Origin: Balneola vulgaris DSM 17893
GTDB taxonomy: Bacteria; Bacteroidota; Rhodothermia; Balneolales; Balneolaceae
Length of the DNA stretch: 64,000 nt
Direction of reading: 5' to 3'
Assembly: GCF_000375465.1 (NCBI RefSeq)
Contig: NZ_AQXH01000001.1
Coordinates: 558,130 to 622,129 of the forward strand
The position numbers were made by a program, and so were the translations under genes. Under the pieces are notes generated by a model. The model was not told the origin of the DNA. It saw nothing but the letters and a program-made list of their open reading frames with translations, and did not search any database. Positions 44,866 through 53,983 of this stretch are shown here, one piece after another (the stretch's first letter is position 1; every line of letters begins with the position of its first letter).

Positions 44866-44875
44866 GGTAGAGGAA

Positions 44876-46363
44876 TTACACCGAGTAGTTCGGTGCCTCT
44901 TTTGTAATTTGTACAGAGTGTGGGTGACTTTCTTTGTAAGCAGCGGCAGAAATCTGTACGAATTCAGCGGTGGTCTTCATCGCCTTGATGTCGCCTGCTC
45001 CACAATAACCCATAGCAGCTCTCAAGCCACCGGTCATTTGGTGTACCACTTCTGAAAGGTATCCTTTAAAAGGCACACGCCCTTCAATACCTTCCGGTAC
45101 AAGCTTATTGATATCATCTTCTACATCTTGGAAGTATCTATCTTTAGAGCCTTTTTTCATGGCTCCAATACTTCCCATGCCTCGGTACGACTTATACTTT
45201 CTAGATTCATAGATGATAGTCTCGCCTGGGCTTTCATCCACACCGGCAAACATAGAACCCATCATAACTACATCGGCTCCACCAGCAATTGCTTTTGGGA
45301 TATCCCCTGTTTGCTTGATTCCACCATCAGCAATAAGTCCAATGCCATTTTCCTGGCAGTATTCAGCTACTTCCATAACGGCACTTAGTTGAGGAACCCC
45401 AACACCCGTAACTACACGAGTAGTACAAATTGACCCAGGTCCCACACCTACTTTAACAACGTCAGCGCCCGCTTCAGATAAAGCAATTGCCGCATCTTTT
45501 GTAGCGATGTTTCCACCAATAACATTTAGATCTGGATAGGTTTTCTTTATCTGAGATACTGTTTTCAAAACACCATCAGAGTGGCCATGAGCGGTATCTA
45601 CAGTAATAATATCTACGCCTGCATTTACAAGAGCTTCAACACGTTGCATAGTGTCAGCTGTAACACCAACAGCCGCTCCAACACATAAGCGCCCTAATTT
45701 ATCTTTACAAGCATTCGGGAAGTTCATCTTCTTCTCGATGTCTTTGAAGGTAATTAAACCAACTAGCTTATTATTCGCATCAACGATTGGAAGCTTTTCC
45801 ACTTTGTAATGCTGAAGTATCTGCTCTGCTTGAGTAAGTGTAGTTCCTTCTTTAGCAGTGATTAGGTTTTCATGGGTCATGATATCACCTAATCGCTTAG
45901 TCATATCAGACTCAAAACGAAGGTCACGATTAGTTACGATACCAACTAAGATTCCGGCATCATCAACAATTGGAATCCCACCAATTTTGTGCATACGCAT
46001 TAGTGAACGCGCATCTTTAACTGTTTTATCTTCATCTAAAGTTACAGGGTCTACAATCATCCCACTTTCACTACGCTTAACTAATCGAACTTGCTCAGCT
46101 TGATCTTCGATTGTCATATTCTTGTGAAGCATTGCAATACCCCCTTCTCTAGCTAGCGCAATGGCTAACCTATATTCCGATACCGTATCCATAGCGGCAC
46201 TAACGATAGGAATATTCAGTTTTAGAGTTGGAGTGAGTTGCACACTTATATCTACTTCACGTGGTAGAACTTGAGAATAATTGGGCACAAGGAGAACGTC
46301 ATCATAGGTAAGGCCTTGGCGGGTGATGCGTTCAAATGGAGAGGAATCCTTCATTTTATACAT
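44876..46363 (-). CDS. guaB: Inosine-5'-monophosphate dehydrogenase
   Basis: The 495-residue protein has the IMPDH barrel with the catalytic cysteine in [17 protein letters not shown], two CBS domains inserted at about 100-215, the substrate phosphate loop [19 protein letters not shown] and MMGSMFAG. It converts IMP to XMP, the rate-limiting step of GTP synthesis. The start is ATG at 46363 or 46354; an open frame runs about 80 codons further upstream but has no family similarity and was rejected. A good -7 element lies upstream at 46394. It heads the long operon that ends at tRNA-Ser. Confidence 0.97.
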   Translation of the reverse strand: MYKMKDSSPFERITRQGLTYDDVLLVPNYSQVLPREVDISVQLTPTLKLNIPIVSAAMDTVSEYRLAIALAREGGIAMLHKNMTIEDQAEQVRLVKRSESGMIVDPVTLDEDKTVKDARSLMRMHKIGGIPIVDDAGILVGIVTNRDLRFESDMTKRLGDIMTHENLITAKEGTTLTQAEQILQHYKVEKLPIVDANNKLVGLITFKDIEKKMNFPNACKDKLGRLCVGAAVGVTADTMQRVEALVNAGVDIITVDTAHGHSDGVLKTVSQIKKTYPDLNVIGGNIATKDAAIALSEAGADVVKVGVGPGSICTTRVVTGVGVPQLSAVMEVAEYCQENGIGLIADGGIKQTGDIPKAIAGGADVVMMGSMFAGVDESPGETIIYESRKYKSYRGMGSIGAMKKGSKDRYFQDVEDDINKLVPEGIEGRVPFKGYLSEVVHQMTGGLRAAMGYCGAGDIKAMKTTAEFVQISAAAYKESHPHSVQITKEAPNYSV

Positions 46364-46393
46364 TAACACTAAAAAGTTTGGCTTGCAGTTTTT

Positions 46394-46401
46394 CAAAGAT
46401 A
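46394..46401 (-). promoter_or_regulatory. Bacteroidota-type -7 element of guaB
   Basis: CAAAGATA on the plus strand reads TATCTTTG on the minus strand, an exact match to TAnnTTTG, about 30 bp before the guaB ATG. No clear -33 TTG was found at usual spacing. Confidence 0.5.
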
Positions 46402-46486
46402 AGCATATCTCAATGGAAGTGCTTAATCGATAAACTTTTTTTTCTTCCACCCGTAGTTGTTGCAAAACTACACTAACATTTAGGGC

Positions 46487-47245
46487 ATGACTCGAACATA
46501 TTCCAAAAAGGAAATCAGTAAGATTCTTACGAGAGCATCTGAAATCCAATCTCAACAAGAGCAACAAGGCATTACTGATGGATTGACGGAACAAGAACTA
46601 ATGCACATCAGTGAAGAAGTTGGAATTGATAAAGCGGCTATACTCGAAGCATTAAAAACCTTTGATGATCCTGAATTCAACTCTAAGTTTGATTGGATAA
46701 AAGGCACCACTAAAGTTCAACACATTAGTTCCGTTAATGGCGAAATAAGTGCCGATAACTGGGACGATTTAGTTCGTGAAATTCGACGAATAACTGGTGG
46801 TATCGGCAAAATTACTGTGACAGGAAAATCATATGAATGGGAACAACGCAGAGGCGACTTCGGATATCGCCACCTAACTCTAACCCCTTCTAATGGTCGT
46901 ACAGAAATTCAATATGTTTCAGGATGGAATAGTCTAAAGTTTTTAATTTACATGGGTGTATCTATGGCACTTCTCGCCCCATCCGCAGTGATATTCAAAT
47001 CAATGGGTTATGGTAAAATTGCTTTACTCTTTGCCATAGCTACAACGGCTGTTGGTTTATTCCCTATATCAAGAGTAATCCTGAATCAACAATTCAATAA
47101 GCAAAGAGTTCAGCTTAAAAAACTTGTTGAAGGTATATCTTCGAAGATATCATCCATAAAATCACCCACTATTCAGATTGAAGATGAACAAGTTTATGCA
47201 GATAAAACTTCTATTTCTAACAGCTCAGAATCTATAAAGCACTAA
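46487..47245 (+). CDS. Unrecognised protein with two central membrane helices
   Basis: The 252-residue protein has a helical N-terminus (about 1-65, KKEISKILTRASEIQSQQEQ and LTEQELMHISEEVGID) that resembles a SHOCT-like helical pair, a beta-rich middle, two hydrophobic segments (about 148-165 and 172-195) and a charged C-terminal tail. I do not recognise the family. It is a single gene divergent from guaB and ends inside a shared terminator hairpin. Confidence 0.65.
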   Translation: MTRTYSKKEISKILTRASEIQSQQEQQGITDGLTEQELMHISEEVGIDKAAILEALKTFDDPEFNSKFDWIKGTTKVQHISSVNGEISADNWDDLVREIRRITGGIGKITVTGKSYEWEQRRGDFGYRHLTLTPSNGRTEIQYVSGWNSLKFLIYMGVSMALLAPSAVIFKSMGYGKIALLFAIATTAVGLFPISRVILNQQFNKQRVQLKKLVEGISSKISSIKSPTIQIEDEQVYADKTSISNSSESIKH

Positions 47246-47260
47246 TTAAGTGCTTTATAG
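47232..47260. terminator. Hairpin containing both stops of convergent genes
   Basis: CTATAAAGCACT (47232-47243) and AGTGCTTTATAG (47249-47260) form a perfect 12-bp stem with a five-base loop, followed on the plus strand by CTTTTTAATTTT. The stops of the plus gene (47243-47245) and the minus gene (47255-47257) both lie inside it. Confidence 0.85.
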
Positions 47261-47599
47261 CTTTTTAATTTTAAGTGCTTTCACAGCGGTATCTAAACTA
47301 CAGATCTTATCTTGATAGCAGCTAACCCAGTAGTGCACACTATTTCTTCTGTTTTGAACGTATGGATCACAAGACGAAAAATATCCTTTCAACTCTTCAA
47401 CCATGAACTTAACATCGTCGTAGATTTCGATTTTAAGCTCGTCTGGTAATTCGCCCCAACCCAGAAGTTCAAAAGCTTGCTGCATCTCCTGAAACTCTTG
47501 TTTGCTCTCTTTCTTGATTCTATTCAAAAGTGGAGCGATGAATAAATCAGATTTTTTATTCTTTGTAATAGATGGGGTTGTTAATGCATGCAGTGCCAT
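47255..47599 (-). CDS. Unrecognised small protein with strong ribosome-binding site
   Basis: The 114-residue protein is soluble, rich in lysine and glutamate, and has three cysteines in its C-terminal half (SSCDPY and SCYQDKIC). I do not recognise a family. It is a single-gene unit with its own Shine-Dalgarno site, a near-consensus promoter and a palindrome upstream, so it looks individually regulated. Confidence 0.6.
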   Translation of the reverse strand: MALHALTTPSITKNKKSDLFIAPLLNRIKKESKQEFQEMQQAFELLGWGELPDELKIEIYDDVKFMVEELKGYFSSCDPYVQNRRNSVHYWVSCYQDKICSLDTAVKALKIKKL

Positions 47600-47605
47600 G
47601 ATAAT

Positions 47606-47611
47606 CTCCTT
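47606..47611 (-). promoter_or_regulatory. Strong Shine-Dalgarno site of the 114-residue gene
   Basis: The minus strand reads AAGGAG six bases before the ATG at 47599. Such clear sites are unusual in this window, where most starts lack one. Confidence 0.7.
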
Positions 47612-47627
47612 TGTTTTTTGATTTACT

Positions 47628-47635
47628 CAAGGATA
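47628..47635 (-). promoter_or_regulatory. Candidate -7 element of the 114-residue gene
   Basis: CAAGGATA reads TATCCTTG on the minus strand, one mismatch from TAnnTTTG, about 30 bp before the start codon. Confidence 0.35.
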
Positions 47636-47645
47636 CACACACAGA

Positions 47646-47663
47646 GTGACAACATAGTGTCAC
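47646..47663. promoter_or_regulatory. Palindromic candidate operator
   Basis: GTGACA-N6-TGTCAC is a perfect 6-bp inverted repeat. It lies where the -33 box of the 114-residue gene is expected, so a bound dimer would probably block transcription. No regulator gene is adjacent. Confidence 0.45.
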
Positions 47664-47680
47664 CCTTATTTGAATAAAAA

Positions 47681-47703
47681 AATAGGGGCTAAAAACCCCT
47701 ATT
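47681..47703 (-). terminator. Intrinsic terminator after folD
   Basis: AATAGGGG (47681-47688) and CCCCTATT (47696-47703) form an 8-bp GC-rich stem. On the minus strand it is followed by TTTTTTT, so it ends the PTS-dacB-regulator-folD unit. Confidence 0.88.
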
Positions 47704-47717
47704 CATTAATATCATTT

Positions 47718-48611
47718 TTAATCGGTTGGATAAATGCTCTGTTTGGCGGCAAGTAATGTGTTTTTCATGAGCATTGCAACCGTCATAGGGCCTACACCAC
47801 CAGGTACGGGAGTAATCCAACTCGCTTTTTTACGCACAGATTCGAAATCAACGTCACCGATAAGCTTATACCCTTTCTCACTAGTCTCGTCGGCTACTCT
47901 ATTAATACCCACATCAATCACAACGGCCCCTTCTTTCACCATTTCGGCTTTGATTAAATGAGGTTGTCCTGCGGCAACTATTAAAATATCAGCATTTATA
48001 GTATGGAGCGTTAAATCGCGAGTATACTTATGGCAAATAGTTGTTGTGGCTTTACCTGAGGAATTTTCTCTAGATAGCATGGTAGCCATTGGTGAGCCCA
48101 CTATGTTGCTAGCCCCTACAACTACAGCATGTTTCGCTTTCACAGCAATACTATAGTATTTGAATAATTCCATTACTCCAGCAGGAGTACAACTTCTAAA
48201 ACAAGGCTGATCTAATGCAAGACGACCTACATTCATAGGGTGGAAACCATCCACATCTTTTTTATGATTGATGGTTTCAATCACATCATGTGAACTTAAA
48301 TGTGATGGTAATGGGAGTTGAACGAGAATACCATCAACAGCGTCATCAGTATTGTACATTCGAATTACATCTTTAAGTTCTTTAGCAGAAATAGTGTCTT
48401 GTAGAATCTCGGTTGATGTCTCGATTCCAACATCTTCACAGGCACGCGTTTTGGCACCAATGTATACTCTCGATGCTGGATCATCCCCTACAAGTATCAC
48501 TTTTAAAAAGGGAGCTCTATTCCCTTTCCCAACCCATTCAGCTACATCTTCTCGAACCCTTGTTCGAACTAATTCAGCTACTTTTTTTCCATCAATGATC
48601 TCTGCGCTCAT
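47718..48611 (-). CDS. folD: Methylenetetrahydrofolate dehydrogenase/cyclohydrolase
   Basis: The 297-residue protein has the FolD motifs VYIGAKTRACEDVGI with the catalytic lysine, DGILVQLPLP, VVVGASNIVGSPMATML (NADP site) and PVPGGVGPMTVAML. It interconverts methylene-, methenyl- and formyl-tetrahydrofolate. It follows the sigma-54 regulator gene by 1 bp and is closed by a terminator. Confidence 0.97.
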   Translation of the reverse strand: MSAEIIDGKKVAELVRTRVREDVAEWVGKGNRAPFLKVILVGDDPASRVYIGAKTRACEDVGIETSTEILQDTISAKELKDVIRMYNTDDAVDGILVQLPLPSHLSSHDVIETINHKKDVDGFHPMNVGRLALDQPCFRSCTPAGVMELFKYYSIAVKAKHAVVVGASNIVGSPMATMLSRENSSGKATTTICHKYTRDLTLHTINADILIVAAGQPHLIKAEMVKEGAVVIDVGINRVADETSEKGYKLIGDVDFESVRKKASWITPVPGGVGPMTVAMLMKNTLLAAKQSIYPTD

Positions 48612-48612
48612 A

Positions 48613-49986
48613 TTATCGCTCGATATTATATTTTTTCATTTTGTTATAAATATGACTTCGCTGAAGTCCAACCGTATCAGCTGTTTGGGAGATATTCCAA
48701 TCATTCTTCTCTAGTTGTTTTACCAGAAAGATTCGTTCTGCGGTTTCTTTAAAGTCTTGAAAGTTGCTGGTACTATCTGCCAAGTTACTTAAATCAGAGT
48801 CTTCAATCTTTTTTGAACTAAGTACACTTTCTACAGCTTCTTCATCTATTAGATCATCCGTAGCCAATATTCCAAGTCGCTCTACAGCATTATACAATTC
48901 TCGAACATTTCCCGACCATAATCGCTTTTTAAGAGCATTAAGTCCCGACTCAGTAAACTTTACAGATGAAAAACTAATATCTGTTGTCTTCAGCTTTTTT
49001 AGGCAAGCTTCAGCAATTAATGGAATATCCTCTGCCCGCTCATTTAAAGCCGGTACTTTTATGGGAATTACACTGATTCGATGGAATAAATCTTCTCGGA
49101 AGTTGCCGTTTTTAATTTCTTGCTCTAAATCTTTGTTGGTCGCAGCTAGGATGCGCACATCCACATTAATAGACTCATTGCCACCCACTCGTGTAATTTT
49201 ATTCTCTTGTAATGCACGCAATACTTTAGCTTGAGCATCTAAGCTCATGTCCCCAATTTCGTCTAAAAAAAGCGTTCCACCATCCGCTTGCTCAAACTTT
49301 CCAATTCTTTGCTCATTAGCCCCGGTAAAGGCTCCTTTTTCATGACCAAACAACTCACTTTCAAGTAAATCGGCAGGAATAGCCGCACAGTTTACTTCAA
49401 CGAATACAGCATTGGCACGTGGACTCTTTTCATGAATCCATTTTGCTACCAATTCTTTACCTGTACCGTTTTCACCCGTAATCAGAACCCTAGATTGAGT
49501 TGGAGCCACTTTGTCAATCATCGACTTAATGCGAATAATTGCTTTACTCTCCCCTATGATCTCCTGAATTTGGGGTAGTTTTTTTTTTATCTGTTTTACT
49601 TCTTTGGCGAGGTCCTGCTGTGAAAGAGCATTTCTTACCGTGAGAAGCAAACGGTTTAAATCAGGTGGTTTTTCAAGGAAATCGAAGGCTCCCATTTTTG
49701 TGGCTTCTACTGCGATATCAATGGTGCCATGCCCTGAGATCATAATCACTGGAAATTCAAATCCAGAAGTACGTATTTGTCGAAGTGTTTCGATGCCATC
49801 GATTCCCTTCATTTTGATATCTAGAAGCATTAAATCTACCTCTTCTTTAGATATCATCTCAAGAGCTTCGCTTCCACTTTCGGCTGTAGAAACTTCATAA
49901 TCCTCGAATTCGAGAATTTCTTTTAGAGTATTCCTTATCCCCTTTTCATCATCGGTTACCAGTATGTGTGCTTTTGTATCAGCCAT
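48613..49986 (-). CDS. Sigma-54-dependent response regulator (NtrC family)
   Basis: The 457-residue protein has a receiver domain (phosphoacceptor aspartate in DLMLLDIKMKG, about residue 56), an AAA+ domain with Walker A GENGTGKELVAKWIH, the sigma-54-contact loop GAFTGA and Walker B FLDEIGDMSLDAQAK, and a Fis-type helix-turn-helix at the C-terminus (WNISQTADTVGLQRSHIYNK). It would activate sigma-54 promoters when phosphorylated. No histidine kinase gene is in the operon. It lies 12 bp after dacB. Confidence 0.96.
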   Translation of the reverse strand: MADTKAHILVTDDEKGIRNTLKEILEFEDYEVSTAESGSEALEMISKEEVDLMLLDIKMKGIDGIETLRQIRTSGFEFPVIMISGHGTIDIAVEATKMGAFDFLEKPPDLNRLLLTVRNALSQQDLAKEVKQIKKKLPQIQEIIGESKAIIRIKSMIDKVAPTQSRVLITGENGTGKELVAKWIHEKSPRANAVFVEVNCAAIPADLLESELFGHEKGAFTGANEQRIGKFEQADGGTLFLDEIGDMSLDAQAKVLRALQENKITRVGGNESINVDVRILAATNKDLEQEIKNGNFREDLFHRISVIPIKVPALNERAEDIPLIAEACLKKLKTTDISFSSVKFTESGLNALKKRLWSGNVRELYNAVERLGILATDDLIDEEAVESVLSSKKIEDSDLSNLADSTSNFQDFKETAERIFLVKQLEKNDWNISQTADTVGLQRSHIYNKMKKYNIER

Positions 49987-49998
49987 AGTTTAAGGTAA

Positions 49999-51486
49999 TC
50001 AATATTTCTCGTAGAGTGCTTCTATTATCTGTTGGTGAGTCGCATCTACATATCTCACTTTACCCACAAAGTGATTAGTCGCTAAACTAAAAATTATTTC
50101 ATTTCCTGTTTTTGTAGTGAAGTAGCCACTTAATGTGCGAACACCCCCTACATATCCAGTCTTAGCTCTTAAATTAGTATAAAGTTCTGTTCCTTTAAAG
50201 CGATGGGCAATAGTTCCATCTATACCAGCTATTGGGAAACTATTGTAGAATTCGGTGAATGAAGCATGTTCCTTCATTTGAGAAAGTAACCGAGAGATAT
50301 TACTCGTAGTTGTATAATTACCCATTGCCAGTCCCGACCCATCATTCATTAGTACTAAGGTGGTGTCTAACTCTTGCTCGGCTAAAAAGTTTCTTACTTC
50401 TTGAATTCCATTATCAAAAGTGCCCGGTATTTCTTGAAACTCAGCGGCCAGTGTTTTCAGCATCATCTCTACATAGAAATTATCACTCTCTTTATTCGCC
50501 CACTTAACTAACTCGGCTAACGGTTTTGAATAATGGGTGGCGAGAACTTCAAAGTCTCCTAATTCTATGAATGGAGTATAGTCTTTAATACGGTGCTCTT
50601 CACTTGGATTTACTTTGATTCCCTGCTCATTTAAATATTGCTCGAACGATTCTACAAAGAAAAAGCCGGCGTTTGTTATGGCTAAAGCTTCGTCTTCGTA
50701 ATAGCCCTGAGGAAGCATACTTCCTAGCTTTAAAACATTAGTACCAGGTTTACGCTTATAATCTTCATCGTACTTTGTATTCCGTTCTGCAATAGTCTGA
50801 TTATTCACAATGGTAATTCCTGGAGACTCTAAACGATCGAGAGGCCCTTTGGCAAGCTGTACTGGATACGTAGATGGGAAGTGTGTAACTCGTGGTTTAT
50901 CTCCTACCTTGCCTTCAGCAAATACCTCTATATCAACAGCATTATTATTAAACGACAGTGCACTTACTTCAACACCATAGTAAAATGTAAGGTCGTACCA
51001 GTCCCATCCTTTGGGGTAAACCTGATCATCGAAGTAGGTCTCATTAGCTAATACTTCCCCTTCAATGCGCTCAATACCGAAGTCTTTTAATTGGTTATAT
51101 AGCTCATTGAATACATAGTAACGATCCTCATCATACAGAAACCCACTGATACTTGGGTCACCACTTCCAGCTATAATGAGATTACCTTTCCAAGTACCGT
51201 TTTCAAGCCTACCATCTCCATAAATTTTTGTAGCATATTTATAGTCTGGCCCTAAACGATCTAAAACAGCTGCAAGAGTGTATAGCTTTTGGTTAGAAGC
51301 TGGAATAATGAGTTTGTTATCATTTATAGCTTCAAGCGTATTTCCATCTTTATCTAAAACCGTTAACGACCAAAAAGCTTCTGGGTGATTAGAAGTATCA
51401 ATTATTTTAGATATATCCTGTGTATAGCCGTTTATCCCCGTTGCAAAAATTGTGAGTAAACAAGCAATACATAGTTTAAGATTCAT
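49999..51486 (-). CDS. dacB: D-alanyl-D-alanine carboxypeptidase/endopeptidase (PBP4, S13)
   Basis: The 495-residue protein has a signal peptide (about 1-22) and all penicillin-binding motifs of family S13: SxxK in IIPASNQKLYT, SxN in SDNFYVEMMLK and KTG in LRAKTGYVGGV. The long insert between SxxK and SxN is typical of PBP4/DacB. It trims D-Ala or cleaves cross-links in the periplasm. It follows the PTS IIA gene by 5 bp. Confidence 0.93.
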   Translation of the reverse strand: MNLKLCIACLLTIFATGINGYTQDISKIIDTSNHPEAFWSLTVLDKDGNTLEAINDNKLIIPASNQKLYTLAAVLDRLGPDYKYATKIYGDGRLENGTWKGNLIIAGSGDPSISGFLYDEDRYYVFNELYNQLKDFGIERIEGEVLANETYFDDQVYPKGWDWYDLTFYYGVEVSALSFNNNAVDIEVFAEGKVGDKPRVTHFPSTYPVQLAKGPLDRLESPGITIVNNQTIAERNTKYDEDYKRKPGTNVLKLGSMLPQGYYEDEALAITNAGFFFVESFEQYLNEQGIKVNPSEEHRIKDYTPFIELGDFEVLATHYSKPLAELVKWANKESDNFYVEMMLKTLAAEFQEIPGTFDNGIQEVRNFLAEQELDTTLVLMNDGSGLAMGNYTTTSNISRLLSQMKEHASFTEFYNSFPIAGIDGTIAHRFKGTELYTNLRAKTGYVGGVRTLSGYFTTKTGNEIIFSLATNHFVGKVRYVDATHQQIIEALYEKY

Positions 51487-51491
51487 AGCAC

Positions 51492-51962
51492 TTAGGATAT
51501 AAAGTATTTCTCTTCTTCTTCTTTAAAAGCGTCTAAGATTTGTTGAGAATTTGTGCACGATACTATTTTATCTCGGAATGAGCTACTGTTCATTAACCGT
51601 GATATTCTACTCAACAATTTAATATGTAGGCTGTTTTTTGAATCTGGCCCAACTAACAGGAACACCATATTAACGGGTTGTCCATCAATTGAATCAAACT
51701 CGAGGGGTTGTTTTAGTACTGCGAAGGCCGCGTAATTTTCTTCGATGTTCTTTGACTTACCGTGAGGAATTGCTAGCCCTTTCCCTACTCCAGTACTCAT
51801 CACACTCTCCCTTTCAAAAACGGCTTCTTCAATTTCGGGTAAAAACGAAGTATCTACTTTGTGTGCAAGAGTTTGCACTAATTTTGAAATGAGATCATTT
51901 TTATTCTCTACCTCTAGTTCTGACAGTATTGATTTTGTATCCAAGAGGGAGAATAAATTCAT
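51492..51962 (-). CDS. PTS EIIA domain protein (fructose/Ntr type)
   Basis: The 156-residue protein is a single EIIA domain with the phospho-histidine in GKGLAIPHGKSK, followed by PLEFDSIDGQPVNMVFLLVGP, as in PtsN (EIIA-Ntr). No membrane EIIC or EIIB gene is adjacent, so a regulatory role is more likely than sugar uptake. It is the first gene of a unit that also encodes a sigma-54 activator. Confidence 0.9.
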   Translation of the reverse strand: MNLFSLLDTKSILSELEVENKNDLISKLVQTLAHKVDTSFLPEIEEAVFERESVMSTGVGKGLAIPHGKSKNIEENYAAFAVLKQPLEFDSIDGQPVNMVFLLVGPDSKNSLHIKLLSRISRLMNSSSFRDKIVSCTNSQQILDAFKEEEEKYFIS

Positions 51963-52129
51963 ATGATCTGTAATTTGGGAGTTATAAAAATAGGGTCGGA
52001 ATATATGGATGCATTGCCCTATCTATCAAAAGCAATTTTGAGCTATTTACGGATTCTTGCTGTTTAAAAATATTGGCACTTTCCTAAATGCAGTACAGCA
52101 AAACCATTTCAAATTGCTTAAACTTGAGC

Positions 52130-52798
52130 ATGCAATGGCTCCAAACCACTATCACAATTTTTAAAAAAGATCTACAGACAGAATTCCGTACCCGATTTGG
52201 GTTTAATATGGTTTTAGCTTTTGTAGTATCTGCTCTTTTATTGGTGATGTTTACCTTGAAAGCTCAAGAACTCAATCCTACACCCAAGAGTGGACTAGTA
52301 TGGATTATCGTCTTGTTTGCTGCATTGTCCTCCCTAGGTAGAAGCTTTATCTCTGAGACCGAGAAAAACACCTATGATGTGCTCCGAATTCACGCAAAGG
52401 GATCGAGTGTTTTTGCCGGTAAGTTATTCTTCAACATCCTATTTAGCTTGGTTGTAAATCTGCTCACTTTTTTAATTTATATTTTCTTAGCAGACCTCAC
52501 CATCGTTTCGTGGGCTGCATTTGGGGTTATCCTTATTTTTGGAACACTTGGGTTATCGGGGGTGTCAACACTCATTGCAGCTATTGTATCTCAGGCCGAT
52601 CGCAAAGGGGCTATATTTTCGGTATTAACCATCCCGCTGTTTATTCCATTTATATTATTGTTAACTAGTATCACTAAATCTGCTTTTGTAAATGGATTAG
52701 AAGATGGATTCACCAACGATTTTTCAGCACTCATCGGGTTTATTGGAGTTACCATATCCGCAGGAATTGTACTATTTGAATATATCTGGGAGGAATAA
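52130..52798 (+). CDS. ccmB: Heme exporter subunit CcmB
   Basis: From the ATG at 52130 the protein is 222 residues, the usual CcmB length; an ATG at 52088 would add 14 residues. It begins FKKDLQTEFRTRFGFN, the CcmB opening, and has six hydrophobic segments. With CcmA and CcmC it forms the ABC transporter that loads heme onto CcmE during cytochrome c maturation. Neither partner is adjacent here. Its last codons contain the Shine-Dalgarno of holB. Confidence 0.9.
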   Translation: MQWLQTTITIFKKDLQTEFRTRFGFNMVLAFVVSALLLVMFTLKAQELNPTPKSGLVWIIVLFAALSSLGRSFISETEKNTYDVLRIHAKGSSVFAGKLFFNILFSLVVNLLTFLIYIFLADLTIVSWAAFGVILIFGTLGLSGVSTLIAAIVSQADRKGAIFSVLTIPLFIPFILLLTSITKSAFVNGLEDGFTNDFSALIGFIGVTISAGIVLFEYIWEE

Positions 52799-53983
52799 TT
52801 GAAGGTTTCATTTGGTAATCAACGCTTAATAGGACAACAGCGAGCAAAATCTCAAATTGAGAAAATGCTTGAATCGAATCGCATCAGCCACGCATATTTA
52901 ATTTCGGGAGCATCAGGTGTGGGGAAAACAGCCTTTGCATTGGCTTTCGCTGAAGTAATAAACGGTATTTCGAATCTTTCTGATTTGGGACCTAATACCA
53001 CTTCAAAGAAATCATCATGGTTCACCCACCCCGACATCCATGTGTTTATACCTAAGCCTACTTCTGCAAAGGTTGAGGAATTGCGTGAACGTCTAGAGTT
53101 ATTGTCTAACGACCCTTATGAGATAATTAATTTCTCACAACGCCCTTCATTAAACGATGCATCTAATTCTAAGAATCTACAATCGTTTTACCCAATCGAT
53201 TATTTTAGAGATGAAATTAGACCTGTTACCAAGCTTAGACCTAATGAAGGCAATCGTATTGTCATTATAATGACGCAAGTGGAAACCATGCGTAAGGAAA
53301 CGGCAAATGCATTTCTGAAAATTCTTGAGGAACCAAGCGATCGCCTGATGTTTATCCTTACCACAGAGAGTTACGAAAGCCTTCTTCCTACTATAACATC
53401 TAGATGTCAGCATATTGCACTTGGCACTTTAACGCCTAGTGAGGTAGAACAAGGACTTATTCACGTAGATGGCATTCCTGAAGATGATGCCAAGTATTTA
53501 GCCCGTGTAGCCAATGGTAATTATGCTGCAACAAGGTTTTTTGACATAGAACGCCTAAAACAAAATCGTGCTGAAGTAGTTCAATATCTAAGGTGGGCAT
53601 TTAGCCACGATGCGATTGCTTTAACGAAACTAGCTCAAGACTGGCAAAGCTCCAATAATATTGAAGGATTGATTGCTATCACCAATTTGTTGGAAATGTA
53701 TATCAGAGACTTAATGATCTACAAAGAAACCAAGAATAAGACATTGATTACCAATATCGATCAATTAGAGTCGGTGGTAAAATTTGTAGACACTTTGGAA
53801 AATGCTAGACTTGATGAGATGATTAAAGAAGTTGATAAATGTAGACCTCAAATCTATCAGAATGTATCACCAAAGCTTTTATTCATTGTTCTAGCACTAC
53901 GCTTTTCGGCCTTAATGAGAGGAGAAGATCCTGTTATTTCAGACGAAGAATCATGGAAACATTTACCTGCATTTGTTGAATAA
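52799..53983 (+). CDS. holB: DNA polymerase III subunit delta'
   Basis: The 394-residue protein has the clamp-loader fold: Walker A ISGASGVGKTAFALAF, the arginine-finger SRC motif in TITSRCQ and NAFLKILEEPSD. It lacks the zinc-binding cysteines of gamma/tau, so it is delta'. The start is TTG at 52799 immediately after the ccmB stop, supported by GGGAGG 5-10 bases upstream. It would be part of the clamp-loading complex. Its stop overlaps the dapF start (TAATG). Confidence 0.92.
   Translation: MKVSFGNQRLIGQQRAKSQIEKMLESNRISHAYLISGASGVGKTAFALAFAEVINGISNLSDLGPNTTSKKSSWFTHPDIHVFIPKPTSAKVEELRERLELLSNDPYEIINFSQRPSLNDASNSKNLQSFYPIDYFRDEIRPVTKLRPNEGNRIVIIMTQVETMRKETANAFLKILEEPSDRLMFILTTESYESLLPTITSRCQHIALGTLTPSEVEQGLIHVDGIPEDDAKYLARVANGNYAATRFFDIERLKQNRAEVVQYLRWAFSHDAIALTKLAQDWQSSNNIEGLIAITNLLEMYIRDLMIYKETKNKTLITNIDQLESVVKFVDTLENARLDEMIKEVDKCRPQIYQNVSPKLLFIVLALRFSALMRGEDPVISDEESWKHLPAFVE

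Noticed and set aside
46453-46471. GTAGTT-N7-AACTAC inverted repeat before the gene at 46487
   Set aside because: Six-base arms in AT-rich DNA are common by chance, and no promoter element is positioned to use it.
46364-46594. Open frame extending guaB about 80 codons upstream
   Set aside because: IMPDH starts at MKDSSPF or MYKMKDS in this protein; the extra part has no family similarity and covers the -7 element and the start of the divergent gene.
52072-52092. Sigma-54 promoter-like TGGCAC before ccmB
   Set aside because: The GG to GC spacing is 13 bases instead of 10, so the -24/-12 geometry does not fit.
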